A stretch of DNA of 64,000 nucleotides from Synechococcus sp. A18-25c (GTDB lineage Bacteria; Cyanobacteriota; Cyanobacteriia; PCC-6307; Cyanobiaceae). Under the pieces are notes generated by a model. The model did no database searches and was not told the origin of the DNA. It was given only the letters and a program-made list of their open reading frames with translations. Shown piece by piece: positions 9,572 to 18,275 of the stretch (positions are counted from its first letter, which is position 1; every line of letters starts with the position of its first letter). The position numbers were made by a program, and so were the translations under genes. The stretch lies in assembly GCF_014280035.1 (NCBI RefSeq), contig NZ_CP047957.1, positions 372,001 through 436,000 on the forward strand. Direction: 5' to 3'.

Positions 9572-10515
9572 TCAGGATTGAGGCGGAACACCCCGAACTG
9601 CATCATCCCCCGCGCAAAGGCCCAGCGCATCAGCATCAGGGTCGGTGTTTCCCGCAATCCCTGCAGCACGGCGGGTGGTCCGAGTCTGAGCACGGCCGCC
9701 GGTCGGCGAAAACCTTCAAGGATGGAATCATTCCAGGATGGCAGCGTGGATTCCGTCCAGTCGCTGGTGTCGACCAGGCCGCGACGTTGATCACTGCATT
9801 CCAGGTTGTGCTGGAACCCAGGGATGCTGGCAAATTCCGGATGAGCCCATTGGGTCAGCAACTGATGCATCACCCAGCGTTCCCGTGAATCAAGGGCACC
9901 GTCGCGAGGGTCGCGGCGGTTCCAGTCGGCGACGGCCAATGCCCCTCCGGGCTTGAGCACTCGGAGCAACTCATCGGCGAAGCGTTGTTTGTCAGGCATG
10001 TGAGGACCTGCTTCAACACTCCAAACGCCATCGAATTCGCCATCGGCGAGGTTCAGATCCAGGGCATCCATCACGGCGAAGCGGCAGGACAGCCCCTCCG
10101 GAGTCAATTCGGTGGCTCGTCGGATTTGGGCCGGGCTGATGCTGATGCCGAGCACATCAAAGCCATAGTCGCGAGCCAGGATTCTGGCGCTGCCGCCAAT
10201 GCCACAGCCCACGTCCACCACCTTGGAACCCGGCGGCAGCCGATCCAATCCACTCCAGTGCACGAGTTCATGTACGAAATCAGCCTTGGCTCGCCTGAAA
10301 TCACGACGTCTCGGCGGATTGCCGTAATGCCCGAGATGGACATGCTCACCCCAGAGGGTTTCCAGTAATCGATCGTCGGTCCAGGCGTCGTAGGCGGAGG
10401 CCACGCTTTCGCTGGAGTGGTAGGCCCGGTTGCGGCGCGTCCAGAGTGCGTATATGCCGGCAGCAGCAGCAATCCCAACGGCAGTTGGGGCAAGGAAAGT
10501 GGGGAAAGACATCAA
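9547..10515 (-). CDS. MPBQ/MSBQ-type methyltransferase (tocopherol/plastoquinone pathway)
   Basis: A 322-residue SAM-dependent methyltransferase. It has a single N-terminal hydrophobic segment (residues 5-25), then the SAM motif VVDVGCGIGGSA at 99-110, and SVEAGPHMPDKQRFADELLRVLKPGG-like text typical of the family. The whole sequence closely resembles what I recall of Synechocystis Sll0418, 2-methyl-6-phytyl-1,4-benzoquinol methyltransferase, so I infer the same role at the membrane. A gamma-tocopherol methyltransferase-like activity is the alternative. Its start overlaps the stop of the preceding Lon-domain gene (TGATG), so the two are probably translationally coupled. Confidence 0.82.
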   Translation of the reverse strand: MMSFPTFLAPTAVGIAAAAGIYALWTRRNRAYHSSESVASAYDAWTDDRLLETLWGEHVHLGHYGNPPRRRDFRRAKADFVHELVHWSGLDRLPPGSKVVDVGCGIGGSARILARDYGFDVLGISISPAQIRRATELTPEGLSCRFAVMDALDLNLADGEFDGVWSVEAGPHMPDKQRFADELLRVLKPGGALAVADWNRRDPRDGALDSRERWVMHQLLTQWAHPEFASIPGFQHNLECSDQRRGLVDTSDWTESTLPSWNDSILEGFRRPAAVLRLGPPAVLQGLRETPTLMLMRWAFARGMMQFGVFRLNPDQLSSELG

Positions 10516-11177
10516 CCGTCGTTGCCGGAATCGGCGGAGGAAAGGGTGTCGCGCAGCACCGTGCGAGCCGCGAGCTGACGCCGCGTTTCATCGAGCATTT
10601 CGAACTCCTGTTCGAGCCTGGTGCGGGTGCAAGTGAGTTCCAGCAGTTCCTGCTGTTGATCGGCCACGGGGCCGCCGAGATGTGCACCGATCCAGAACGA
10701 CAATTCCCGAGGTAGATCAGGAAGGTCTTCCGGCAGTGCGGTGGGAGAGTCGGTGAGCTTGCCTGTGAGCTCGACCACATCACGGAGGGCGGTGGTCACC
10801 GATTCAGTGAGCGTGTGCAAAGCATCGATGTTGTCTTCCGGATCGTCTTCGATCCAGCTGACCATGGCACTTCGGAACGGAGTTTCACGGGTGACGTTCA
10901 GCACTCTGAATCGCTGTTGGCCCAGCGTGATGATGTTGCTCCGGCCGTCCTCGCCGGTCTGGTGTTGAATCACTTCCGCGCAGCAGCCGATCGGGGCCAT
11001 GCTCTGGCTGCGGGGATCCCAACGCACCACTCCAAAACGTCGATCGGTTTCGAGGACGCTCTGCAGCATCATTCGGTAGCGCGACTCGAAGATGTGCAGC
11101 GGCAGAACGTCGCTTGGAAAGAGAACGACATCCGGCAGAGGAAAGAGAGGCAGTTCTCTGACGGACAGATCAGCCAC
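10512..11177 (-). CDS. Lon protease substrate-binding (N-terminal) domain protein
   Basis: A 221-residue protein beginning VRELPLFPLPDVVLFPSDVLPLHIFE, the standard opening of the Lon N-terminal (PUA-like) domain, with FRVLNV in the middle and a helical C-terminal part. There is no AAA ATPase or Ser/Lys protease domain, so it cannot be a Lon protease by itself. Stand-alone proteins of this type are common in cyanobacteria and of unknown role, perhaps substrate recognition. It sits downstream of rpsJ on the same strand and overlaps the methyltransferase start. Confidence 0.85.
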   Translation of the reverse strand: MADLSVRELPLFPLPDVVLFPSDVLPLHIFESRYRMMLQSVLETDRRFGVVRWDPRSQSMAPIGCCAEVIQHQTGEDGRSNIITLGQQRFRVLNVTRETPFRSAMVSWIEDDPEDNIDALHTLTESVTTALRDVVELTGKLTDSPTALPEDLPDLPRELSFWIGAHLGGPVADQQQELLELTCTRTRLEQEFEMLDETRRQLAARTVLRDTLSSADSGNDG

Positions 11178-11234
11178 GCAGGAATCAATCGAAGGGGGAG
11201 ATCCTAGGCAGCTGATCGGGGCTTTGTGCTCGGC

Positions 11235-11555
11235 TCAGAGCTTCACTTCGATGTCAACGCCACTGGGCAGATCCAGCTTCATCAGGGCATCAATCGTCTT
11301 GGCAGACGGGCTATAGATGTCGATGATGCGGCGGTGGGTGCGCGTCTCGAAGTGCTCACGGGAGTCTTTGTCGACGTGCGGGGAGCGGAGCACGCAGTAG
11401 ATCTTGCGCTTCGTGGGAAGAGGGATCGGGCCGATAGCAGTCGCTGCTGTGTTGTCAGCCGTTTCAATGATTTTGTCGCAGGACAGATCCAGCATGCGGC
11501 GGTCAAACGCCTTGAGGCGGATGCGGATCTTCTGCTGAGCGATGGCAGTGGACAT
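11235..11555 (-). CDS. rpsJ: 30S ribosomal protein S10
   Basis: A 106-residue protein with the S10 signature ([42 protein letters not shown], the tRNA-binding-region loop). S10 sits in the 30S head and also acts in NusB antitermination. As in other cyanobacteria it lies after tufA in the str cluster instead of heading the S10 operon. A likely terminator and a TTGACA promoter element separate it from tufA. Confidence 0.97.
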   Translation of the reverse strand: MSTAIAQQKIRIRLKAFDRRMLDLSCDKIIETADNTAATAIGPIPLPTKRKIYCVLRSPHVDKDSREHFETRTHRRIIDIYSPSAKTIDALMKLDLPSGVDIEVKL

Positions 11556-11595
11556 GAAGCGCGAAGAAATCTCCGAAGGAGATGACGAAAGGTGG

Positions 11596-11622
11596 ATTGT
11601 CGAGGTGCAGATCGAATGTCAA
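11596..11622 (-). promoter_or_regulatory. Candidate sigma-70 promoter for rpsJ
   Basis: On the minus strand a perfect TTGACA (11622-11617) is followed after 15 bases by GACAAT (11601-11596). The spacer is short and the -10 box moderate. A small ATCTCC/GGAGAT hairpin (11569-11583) follows before the rpsJ start. Position just beyond the probable tufA terminator supports a separate promoter. Confidence 0.4.
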
Positions 11623-11642
11623 TCAGACAGTTCGACTCGATC

Positions 11643-11682
11643 AAAAAATAGTAAGGGATGGCCCGGCCGGAACCGGACCACC
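11643..11682 (-). terminator. Probable terminator after tufA
   Basis: Minus-strand RNA from 11682 downward can form GGTGGTCCGG / CCGGGCCATCC with one bulge and one G-T pair around a TTCCGG loop. A T6 run (11648-11643) follows after seven bases. It lies 22 bases after the tufA stop. Confidence 0.5.
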
Positions 11683-11703
11683 CTCAGAGATCTGGGACTC
11701 AGA

Positions 11704-12903
11704 TCACTCGATGATCTTGGAGACCACGCCGGCACCAATGGTGCGGCCGCCTTCGCGGATGGCGAAGCGCATGCCTTGCTCGATGGCCACGGGGCAGATC
11801 AGTTCGCCGGTCATCTGGATGTTGTCACCAGGCATCACCATTTCAACGTTGCTGCCGTCTTCGGCAGTGAAGGCGGTGATCTGACCGGTCACGTCCGTTG
11901 TACGGATGTAGAACTGCGGGCGGTAACCAGCGAAGAAGGGGGTGTGGCGACCACCCTCTTCCTTCTTCAGCACGTACACCTGACCCTCGAACTTGGTGTG
12001 AGGTGTGATGGAGCCGGGCTTCACGAGCACCATGCCGCGCTCGATGTCTTCCTTCTGGATGCCGCGGAGCAGGAGACCAACATTGTCACCAGCCATACCC
12101 TCGTCGAGAAGCTTGCGGAACATCTCAACACCGGTGACGGTGGTCTTGCGGGTGTCCTTGATGCCGACGATTTCGATTTCTTCGCCGACCTTGACGATGC
12201 CACGCTCGATCCGGCCGGTGGCCACGGTGCCCCGACCGGTGATGGAGAAGACGTCTTCAACGGCCATCAGGAAAGGCTTGTCAACCTCACGCTCGGGCTC
12301 GGGGATGTTGGCGTCAACAGCCGCCATCAGCTCTTCGATCTTGGCTTCCCACTCGGCTTCGCCTTCGATGGCCTTCAGGCCGGAGACCTGCACCACGGGG
12401 ATGTCATCGCCGGGGAAGTCGTAGCTGGAGAGCAGCTCGCGGATCTCCATTTCCACCAGCTCGATGATCTCCTCGTCATCGACCATGTCGCACTTGTTCA
12501 GTGCAACCACCAGTGCGGGAACACCCACCTGCTTGGCCAGAAGGATGTGCTCCTTGGTTTGAGCCATGGGGCCGTCGGTGGCGGCACACACCAGGATCGC
12601 GCCGTCCATCTGGGCGGCACCGGTGATCATGTTTTTCACGTAGTCCGCGTGACCGGGGCAGTCAACGTGGGCGTAATGACGGCTATCGGTTTCGTACTCA
12701 ACGTGGGCGGTGTTGATGGTGATGCCGCGCTCACGCTCCTCAGGAGCACCGTCGATGTCGGCGTAATTTTGCACTTCTGCCTGACCCTTCTTGGCGAGCA
12801 CGTTGGTGATCGCAGCGGTGAGGGTGGTTTTGCCGTGGTCAACGTGGCCGATGGTGCCGATGTTGACGTGGGGCTTGTTCCTTTCGAACTTCTCGCGTGC
12901 CAT
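11704..12903 (-). CDS. tuf: Translation elongation factor Tu
   Basis: A 399-residue GTPase delivering aminoacyl-tRNA to the ribosome. G motifs are GHVDHGKT at 19-26, [12 protein letters not shown] and [10 protein letters not shown]. The domain 2/3 elements are complete ([28 protein letters not shown]). It follows fusA by 41 bases in the str cluster. Codon use is strongly biased to C/G-ending codons, as expected for a very highly expressed gene. An antisense frame of 472 codons is a by-product of that bias. Confidence 0.98.
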   Translation of the reverse strand: MAREKFERNKPHVNIGTIGHVDHGKTTLTAAITNVLAKKGQAEVQNYADIDGAPEERERGITINTAHVEYETDSRHYAHVDCPGHADYVKNMITGAAQMDGAILVCAATDGPMAQTKEHILLAKQVGVPALVVALNKCDMVDDEEIIELVEMEIRELLSSYDFPGDDIPVVQVSGLKAIEGEAEWEAKIEELMAAVDANIPEPEREVDKPFLMAVEDVFSITGRGTVATGRIERGIVKVGEEIEIVGIKDTRKTTVTGVEMFRKLLDEGMAGDNVGLLLRGIQKEDIERGMVLVKPGSITPHTKFEGQVYVLKKEEGGRHTPFFAGYRPQFYIRTTDVTGQITAFTAEDGSNVEMVMPGDNIQMTGELICPVAIEQGMRFAIREGGRTIGAGVVSKIIE

Positions 12904-12944
12904 TTGTGTAAAGAATCGAGGGGTGAATTAAGAGTGTTTAGAGA

Positions 12945-15020
12945 TCAGGAATTGCCCTGATTCTTGGAGATGATGGCCTCGGCCACATTGCGAGGAACAT
13001 CCTCATAGTGGCTGAATTCCATCGAGAAAATACCCCGACCCTGGGTCATGGATCGGAGCTCGGTGGCGTAGCCGAACATCTCGGCCAGGGGCACCTTGGC
13101 CGAGACTTTCGACGTGCCATCGTCAATTGCCTGACCTTCAACCTGTCCTCGACGGGAGGACAGGTCACCGATGATCGAGCCGAGGAAATCCTCGGGGACC
13201 TCGACCTCAACTTTCATCATCGGTTCAAGAAGCACAGGATTGCACTTCTTGACCGCATCTTTGAAAGCCATGGAGCCGGCGATCTTGAACGCCATCTCCG
13301 ACGAGTCCACATCGTGGTATGAACCATCGACCATGGTGACTTTCACGTCGATCATGGGGAATCCGGCAATCACGCCGGACTCGCAGGTTTCCTTCATGCC
13401 CATTTCAGAGGGCTTGATGAATTCCTTGGGGACCACGCCGCCAACAATTTTGTTGACGAATTCGAAGCCGGATTCAGGCTCGCCGGGCTCCATTTCGATC
13501 ACAACGTGACCGTACTGACCCTTACCACCGGTCTGACGGGAGAACTTGCCTTCACCACCAGCAGAGCTGCGGATGGTTTCGCGATAGGACACCTGAGGAG
13601 CGCCGATGTTGGCTTCCACTTTGAATTCTCGCAGCATGCGGTCCACGAGAATCTCGAGGTGCAGCTCGCCCATGCCGGCGATCACGGTCTGACCAGTTTC
13701 CGCATCGGTGTTGACGCGGAAGGTGGGATCTTCCTCAGCCAGTGCAACCAGCGCTTTGGAGAGCTTCTCCATGTCGCCCTTGGTCTTGGGCTCAACAGCC
13801 ACAGAGATCACAGGCTCAGGGATGAACAGGGTCTCCAGGACGATCGGAGCGTCAGAGGAACACAGGGTGTCACCTGTGGTGGTGTTCTTCAGTCCGAGCA
13901 CGGCACCAAGATCGCCGGCGCGCAGGGCGTCAACTTCCTCGCGGTCATCCGCCTTGAGCACCACGAGGCGGGAGATGCGCTCCTTCTCACCCTTGGTGGA
14001 GTTGAGCACGTAGCTGCCTTTCTCGAGCACGCCGGAATACATCCGGACGAAAGTGAGCTTGCCATAGGGGTCGGCCATGACTTTGAACGCCAGAGCGCTA
14101 AAGGGTGCGCTGTCGTCAGACGGACGGACGGCTTCCTTGCCATCGGGCAGCACGCCTTGGATGGGAGGAACGTCGATCGGCGCAGGCAGGTAATCGACAA
14201 CGGCATCGAGAACCAGCTGGACGCCCTTGTTCTTGAAGGCGGAACCGCAGAGAACCGGCACCAAACCATGCTTCAGCACGCCTTCACGGATGCCTTTCTT
14301 CAGCTCTTCAGTGCTGAGTTCGCCAGATTCCAGGAACGTCTCGATCAGGGCCTCGTCGGTCTCGGCGACGGCTTCCATCAGGAAGTTGCGCCATTCCTCA
14401 ACCTGATCCTTCATGTCTTCAGGAACATCGGTCACTTCGATGTCCTGTCCAAGGTCATCTTTATAAATGTGTGCCTTGTTCTCGACGAGGTCGATGATGC
14501 CGCTGAGTTCCCCTTCAGCTCCGATGGGGAGCTGTATCGGTGCTGCGTTGGCCTTAAGGCGATCTTTGATTTGGCCGTGGACCTTAAGAAAATCCGCACC
14601 GGTGCGGTCCATCTTGTTGACGAACACCATCCGGGGAACGGAATAGCGATCGGCTTGCCTCCAAACGGTTTCCGATTGGGGCTGAACACCGCCCACAGCA
14701 CAGAACACGGCGATCACTCCATCGAGCACACGCATCGAGCGCTCCACCTCAATGGTGAAGTCAACGTGCCCAGGCGTGTCGATGATGTTGATGCGGTGAT
14801 CCTTCCAGCTGGTGGAGATTGCTGCAGCTGTGATGGTGATGCCACGCTCACGCTCCTGGGCCATCCAGTCGGTCACTGCGGCGCCATCGTGAACCTCGCC
14901 GATCTTGTGAACCACACCCGAATAAAACAGGATCCGTTCTGTCGTGGTGGTTTTGCCAGCATCAATATGCGCGGCAATACCGATATTTCTGACGCGTTCC
15001 AGGGGGAAGTCGCGGGCCAC
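12945..15020 (-). CDS. fusA: Translation elongation factor G
   Basis: A 691-residue translocase GTPase. It has [13 protein letters not shown] near 17-29, [31 protein letters not shown], and the full set of domains II-V ending with [16 protein letters not shown]. It lies between rpsG and tufA on the minus strand. An 89-base gap before it contains a remarkably long hairpin (15063-15104). Confidence 0.98.
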   Translation of the reverse strand: MARDFPLERVRNIGIAAHIDAGKTTTTERILFYSGVVHKIGEVHDGAAVTDWMAQERERGITITAAAISTSWKDHRINIIDTPGHVDFTIEVERSMRVLDGVIAVFCAVGGVQPQSETVWRQADRYSVPRMVFVNKMDRTGADFLKVHGQIKDRLKANAAPIQLPIGAEGELSGIIDLVENKAHIYKDDLGQDIEVTDVPEDMKDQVEEWRNFLMEAVAETDEALIETFLESGELSTEELKKGIREGVLKHGLVPVLCGSAFKNKGVQLVLDAVVDYLPAPIDVPPIQGVLPDGKEAVRPSDDSAPFSALAFKVMADPYGKLTFVRMYSGVLEKGSYVLNSTKGEKERISRLVVLKADDREEVDALRAGDLGAVLGLKNTTTGDTLCSSDAPIVLETLFIPEPVISVAVEPKTKGDMEKLSKALVALAEEDPTFRVNTDAETGQTVIAGMGELHLEILVDRMLREFKVEANIGAPQVSYRETIRSSAGGEGKFSRQTGGKGQYGHVVIEMEPGEPESGFEFVNKIVGGVVPKEFIKPSEMGMKETCESGVIAGFPMIDVKVTMVDGSYHDVDSSEMAFKIAGSMAFKDAVKKCNPVLLEPMMKVEVEVPEDFLGSIIGDLSSRRGQVEGQAIDDGTSKVSAKVPLAEMFGYATELRSMTQGRGIFSMEFSHYEDVPRNVAEAIISKNQGNS

Positions 15021-15062
15021 AGGAATTCTCCGGGGTGGGGCGTGAAAAGGCGGGTGAGACTC

Positions 15063-15104
15063 TACAGGTCAGCCATGAACATTCGTGTTGATGGCTGTCC
15101 TGTA
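15063..15104 (-). promoter_or_regulatory. Long hairpin between rpsG and fusA
   Basis: TACAGG/CCTGTA, CAGCCAT/ATGGCTG and AACA/TGTT stack into 17 base pairs, interrupted only by two single mismatches. The minus-strand loop is CGAA. It begins 5 bases after the rpsG stop and ends 42 bases before the fusA ATG. No T-tract follows on either strand, so a simple terminator is unlikely. Confidence 0.65.
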
Positions 15105-15109
15105 AGGAA

Positions 15110-15580
15110 TCAGTAGCGGTAGTGGGCGAAAGCCTTGTTGGCCTCGGCCATTTTGTGGGTTTCTTCGCGCTTGCGAACGGCGCTGCCCGCTTCGTTGGCA
15201 GCGTCCATCAGTTCACCAGCCAGTTTCTGGGCCATGCTCCGGCCGTTGCGTGCACGGGAGAAGCTCACCAGCCAACGCAGAGCCATGGCTGTGCCCCGCT
15301 CCTGGCGCACTTCCATGGGCACCTGGTAGGTCGCACCACCAACACGACGTGCACGCACCTCAACCAAGGGAGTGGCGTTCTTGACAGCGGTTTCGAACAG
15401 TTCGATGGGGTCACCGCCGGTCCGCTCGCCGATCAGGCTGAACGCATCGGAAAGAATCCGCTGTGCGGTCGACTTCTTGCCGTGCTTCATCAACCGAGCC
15501 ACCAGCATGGTGGCGAGGCGGTTGTTGAACTGAGGATCAGGAAGAACCGGGCGCTTAACGGCGGCGTTACGGCGTGACAT
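15110..15580 (-). CDS. rpsG: 30S ribosomal protein S7
   Basis: A 156-residue primary 16S rRNA-binding protein of the 30S head. It has the S7 features [36 protein letters not shown] and a C-terminal [15 protein letters not shown]. Second gene of the str cluster, after rpsL. In E. coli S7 is the repressor of its operon; whether the hairpins flanking rpsG here play such a role is untested. Confidence 0.97.
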   Translation of the reverse strand: MSRRNAAVKRPVLPDPQFNNRLATMLVARLMKHGKKSTAQRILSDAFSLIGERTGGDPIELFETAVKNATPLVEVRARRVGGATYQVPMEVRQERGTAMALRWLVSFSRARNGRSMAQKLAGELMDAANEAGSAVRKREETHKMAEANKAFAHYRY

Positions 15581-15631
15581 GGACTGTCAGATCTGAATGA
15601 AGAACAGGGTGTTGGGGGTGACGGTTACGGG

Positions 15632-15651
15632 GCGGTCCCGATGAGGACCGC
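15632..15651 (-). promoter_or_regulatory. Hairpin between rpsL and rpsG
   Basis: GCGGTCC and GGACCGC form a perfect seven-pair stem with a six-base loop, seven bases after the rpsL stop on the minus strand. No T-run follows. This is the same intercistronic location as the S7-binding regulatory site in E. coli, but I see no way to prove equivalence. Confidence 0.45.
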
Positions 15652-15657
15652 ATGGCA

Positions 15658-16032
15658 TCACTCCTTGGGAGTCTTGGCTCCGTACTTCGAGCGGGACTGG
15701 CGACGGTCCTTCACACCGGCGGTGTCAAGCGTTCCGCGAATGATGTGGTAACGCACGCCAGGCAAGTCTTTGACACGACCACCGCGAATCAGCACCACCG
15801 AGTGCTCCTGAAGGTTGTGGCCAATGCCGCCGATGTAAGCGGTCACCTCGAATCCGGAGGTGAGGCGCACACGGGCCACCTTGCGAAGGGCCGAATTGGG
15901 CTTTTTGGGTGTGGAGGTGTACACGCGGGTGCACACGCCACGGCGCTCGGGGCAGGCCTTCAGGGCGGGTGATTTGGTTTTCGCCTTAGAGCTCTGGCGC
16001 TCAGTGCGGATCAGTTGCTGGATGGTTGGCAT
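15658..16032 (-). CDS. rpsL: 30S ribosomal protein S12
   Basis: A 124-residue decoding-centre protein: [12 protein letters not shown] start, [20 protein letters not shown] and [20 protein letters not shown] with the streptomycin-region residues intact. The ATG at 16032 gives the canonical N-terminus; an earlier in-frame start (16074) would add 14 unconserved residues. First gene of the str cluster, so its promoter should lie in 16033-16109, where I see no convincing consensus boxes. Confidence 0.97.
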   Translation of the reverse strand: MPTIQQLIRTERQSSKAKTKSPALKACPERRGVCTRVYTSTPKKPNSALRKVARVRLTSGFEVTAYIGGIGHNLQEHSVVLIRGGRVKDLPGVRYHIIRGTLDTAGVKDRRQSRSKYGAKTPKE

Positions 16033-16109
16033 CGACGGTCGCGTGGCGGCCGGAGATCCGACCTGGTTCGACAATCCATCACTTTACCGGGTCGCCTTCC
16101 CTGTTCCTT

Positions 16110-16448
16110 TCAGATCCGGCTGAAGGCGCTTCCGCAGGCGCAGCAGCGCACTTGATCACTGCTGAGGATCAAAAAGCCTCCCCCGCTGATGTCGCTTCGG
16201 TAGTCGAGGGTCAGCCCTTCAAGCAATTTGAGCTGCGCTTCGGGGGCGTGGAGTGTCACGCCATCAGCCCGGGCAACGGGAGTGCCAGCGAGATGCCCTG
16301 GCTGCAGGCGAATCACGTTCTGTTCGCAGTGCCCCTTGGTGAGATCGAGGTGCATCAAACCTGGGGTGCCAGCAACCGCGGCCTGGCGGCCCAACTCAGC
16401 GGCGGCGGTTGCGGTGATCTGCAGCACGGCTCCCATGGTCTGCGGCAC
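16110..16448 (-). CDS. A-type Fe-S carrier-like protein (HesB/IscA/SufA family)
   Basis: A 112-residue protein with the family pattern AAAELGRQAA at the N-terminus, SDISGGGFLI and a C-terminal CCACGSAF carrying the paired cysteines. The upstream cysteine is less typical (KGHCEQN), so the three-Cys set is not in perfectly standard positions. A-type proteins bind and pass Fe-S clusters to apoproteins. The partner is unknown. It lies 30 bases after the glycosidase gene on the minus strand and may be co-transcribed with it. Confidence 0.75.
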   Translation of the reverse strand: MPQTMGAVLQITATAAAELGRQAAVAGTPGLMHLDLTKGHCEQNVIRLQPGHLAGTPVARADGVTLHAPEAQLKLLEGLTLDYRSDISGGGFLILSSDQVRCCACGSAFSRI

Positions 16449-16478
16449 GACGGTGTATTGAGTTTCGCAGCATCGCGT

Positions 16479-18176
16479 TCAGGGGCGGACAAAGCCAAGC
16501 CCGTTCTGAATGCGGGGTGTGACGCCGCGACCGGTCATCAAGGTGTGGTTGGCCGCCACCAAGGTGGTGGAGCTGCCGCCATCAAGATTGAGGGCGTCGC
16601 TAATCCCCAGCTGCTGCAAGGCCAGTGTGGTCTCCAACAACGTGGGATCGCTGCCGGAACGACCTCGCAGGGTGAACAGCCACACGCGTTTGTCGTCCTG
16701 TCCCACCACAGTGCGAGGGGCTGATTGGGAAAGGAACCCTTGACTGAAGCCTTCCTGACGTCCTTTCAGCACCACCTGGCCCCCCCTCAACAGCAAGGGG
16801 CCTCCCCCAAGAATCTGAGGTTGTTGGCCGACTGGGCTTGAGGGTCGAAGGTTGATGCTGACCTGATCCCCTGGCTTTGCGGGCAGCGCTACTCCCGCCC
16901 GCGACACGATCAAGGAGCTGCCGGCGGCAAGAGGCACGCCGCGTATCAATGCGGCTCCATCGTGCAAACCGATGACCTTCCCAGCGCGGATGGAGATGGC
17001 TTTCTCCTCGCCACTGAGCGCTGTGTAAACCGGCCCCCAGGCGCGGGTGTAACGACTCAGCCCCCGCTGCACATAGCCGCTGTTGAGCTGGCCGAGATCC
17101 CATCGACGTCCTCCAGCGACCTCGAGGGTCTGATCCAGCTGCAAGCGGTCGAAGAGCAGGGGCTGGCCGATGGACCAGCCGACCGCACCGCGGTTGAGAA
17201 TCGGGCCTGAGACCCAGGTGCCATCGACGCGAATGGCACCCAGCGGGAGTTGACGCACTCGATTGAAAAACCCACCGTTCACAGCGGTGAGAGCCCGTTC
17301 CTGCTGCGCCAACTGCGTCAGATAGCGGAGTCCGGTCTGGGATCCCTGGGCTGCCAGCGGACGCAGGCTGAGGTTGTTGCTGTCAAAGCGCGTGCCAGCG
17401 CGGTAGATGAGCAGCGGTTTGACCCCAACGCGCACGGTTCGCACATCGAGCACCAGTCCCTGAGCTTGCGCGGTCTTGATCGCAGGGCTCATCAATGCCG
17501 CATGCAACGGGTTGCCTTGGGCCAAAGGGCTTGGACTCTGTGTCGCGTTCAGGCCATCGATCACGATCCGCCAAGGCCCCGCCAACGTGAGCGTTGGCTG
17601 TTCGCTTTTGCCCATCAAAACCAACGATTCAGACTGGCGTCGCGTGGTCAGTCCGATCCGCTTGAGCTGCGCGTTCTGTGCAGGGGTTGTCCTCACTCCG
17701 AGGAGCAGGTCATCATCCCTGCGTTGCATCAGCGCCGGGCCACTGAGGTCAAGCACCAGGCGTCCTGCTGTGCTGCCTTTGCCTTGACGCAGTGCGAGCA
17801 CGCGTGGCGAGGGGAGTGTGAGCGATAAAACCTCGCCGTTTCTGCTGCTGCTCACATTCAGAGATCTGAACCAGGGTGCGGCATCCACGGCGACCTCATC
17901 GTCCAAGGTGCGCGTCGGTAGTGATGCCAGCAGGCGCCGCTCTCCGAACCATTCGAGCGCCTCGCCCGCTCGCTCCTGGACTCGGTGGAATCCCAGCCTG
18001 CCGATGAGGATGTCGAGGGGAATCCAAAGCTGTCGAGGGGATCGTTGGTTGCCACCGATCCAGGACCAAGCTCCCTCGGTGGTGATTCCACCGATGCGAA
18101 TCGCATCGCCTTGGCTCTGCTCCGCTTCCCGAATCTCAATGGTGGGAGGAGGGGGAGGAGGAGGTGGTAAAGGCAT
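16479..18176 (-). CDS. Phosphodiester glycosidase (NAGPA-domain) family protein
   Basis: A 565-residue protein whose C-terminal 250 residues match the phosphodiester glycosidase domain: LTAVNGGFFN, QILGGGPLLL, and DALNLDGGSSTTL near 530-542. The N-terminal half is unassigned and beta-rich. The start must be the ATG at 18176 because an in-frame TAG lies four codons upstream. It gives MPLPPPPPPPPT with eight to nine consecutive prolines and no signal peptide, odd for a family that is usually exported. A -1/+1 shift within the pyrimidine tract would connect to a hydrophobic leader (see findings). Confidence 0.8.
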   Translation of the reverse strand: MPLPPPPPPPPTIEIREAEQSQGDAIRIGGITTEGAWSWIGGNQRSPRQLWIPLDILIGRLGFHRVQERAGEALEWFGERRLLASLPTRTLDDEVAVDAAPWFRSLNVSSSRNGEVLSLTLPSPRVLALRQGKGSTAGRLVLDLSGPALMQRRDDDLLLGVRTTPAQNAQLKRIGLTTRRQSESLVLMGKSEQPTLTLAGPWRIVIDGLNATQSPSPLAQGNPLHAALMSPAIKTAQAQGLVLDVRTVRVGVKPLLIYRAGTRFDSNNLSLRPLAAQGSQTGLRYLTQLAQQERALTAVNGGFFNRVRQLPLGAIRVDGTWVSGPILNRGAVGWSIGQPLLFDRLQLDQTLEVAGGRRWDLGQLNSGYVQRGLSRYTRAWGPVYTALSGEEKAISIRAGKVIGLHDGAALIRGVPLAAGSSLIVSRAGVALPAKPGDQVSINLRPSSPVGQQPQILGGGPLLLRGGQVVLKGRQEGFSQGFLSQSAPRTVVGQDDKRVWLFTLRGRSGSDPTLLETTLALQQLGISDALNLDGGSSTTLVAANHTLMTGRGVTPRIQNGLGFVRP

Positions 18177-18275
18177 GCGAAAACGCTAGCCGGGGTGGTC
18201 AATCCTTAGGATTTGATAGTGCGGCGTATGGATGAGGCATCCAGCTGCGGCGTTCATCCGACTTTTCTGCAGGTC

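Noticed and set aside
11542-12960. Plus-strand frame of 472 codons opposite tuf
   Set aside because: It is the mirror of strongly biased EF-Tu codons; composition is His/Gly/Asp-rich and no motif is present.
13506-15116. Plus-strand frame of 536 codons opposite fusA
   Set aside because: Antisense shadow of EF-G with no recognisable domain; the sense gene is complete.
18213-18275. Longer N-termini for glutamate synthase from TTG 18213 or ATG 18228
   Set aside because: The added residues (DEASSCGVHPTFLQV) look unlike family N-terminal propeptides, and ATG 18276 leaves a normal divergent gap. The alternative cannot be excluded.
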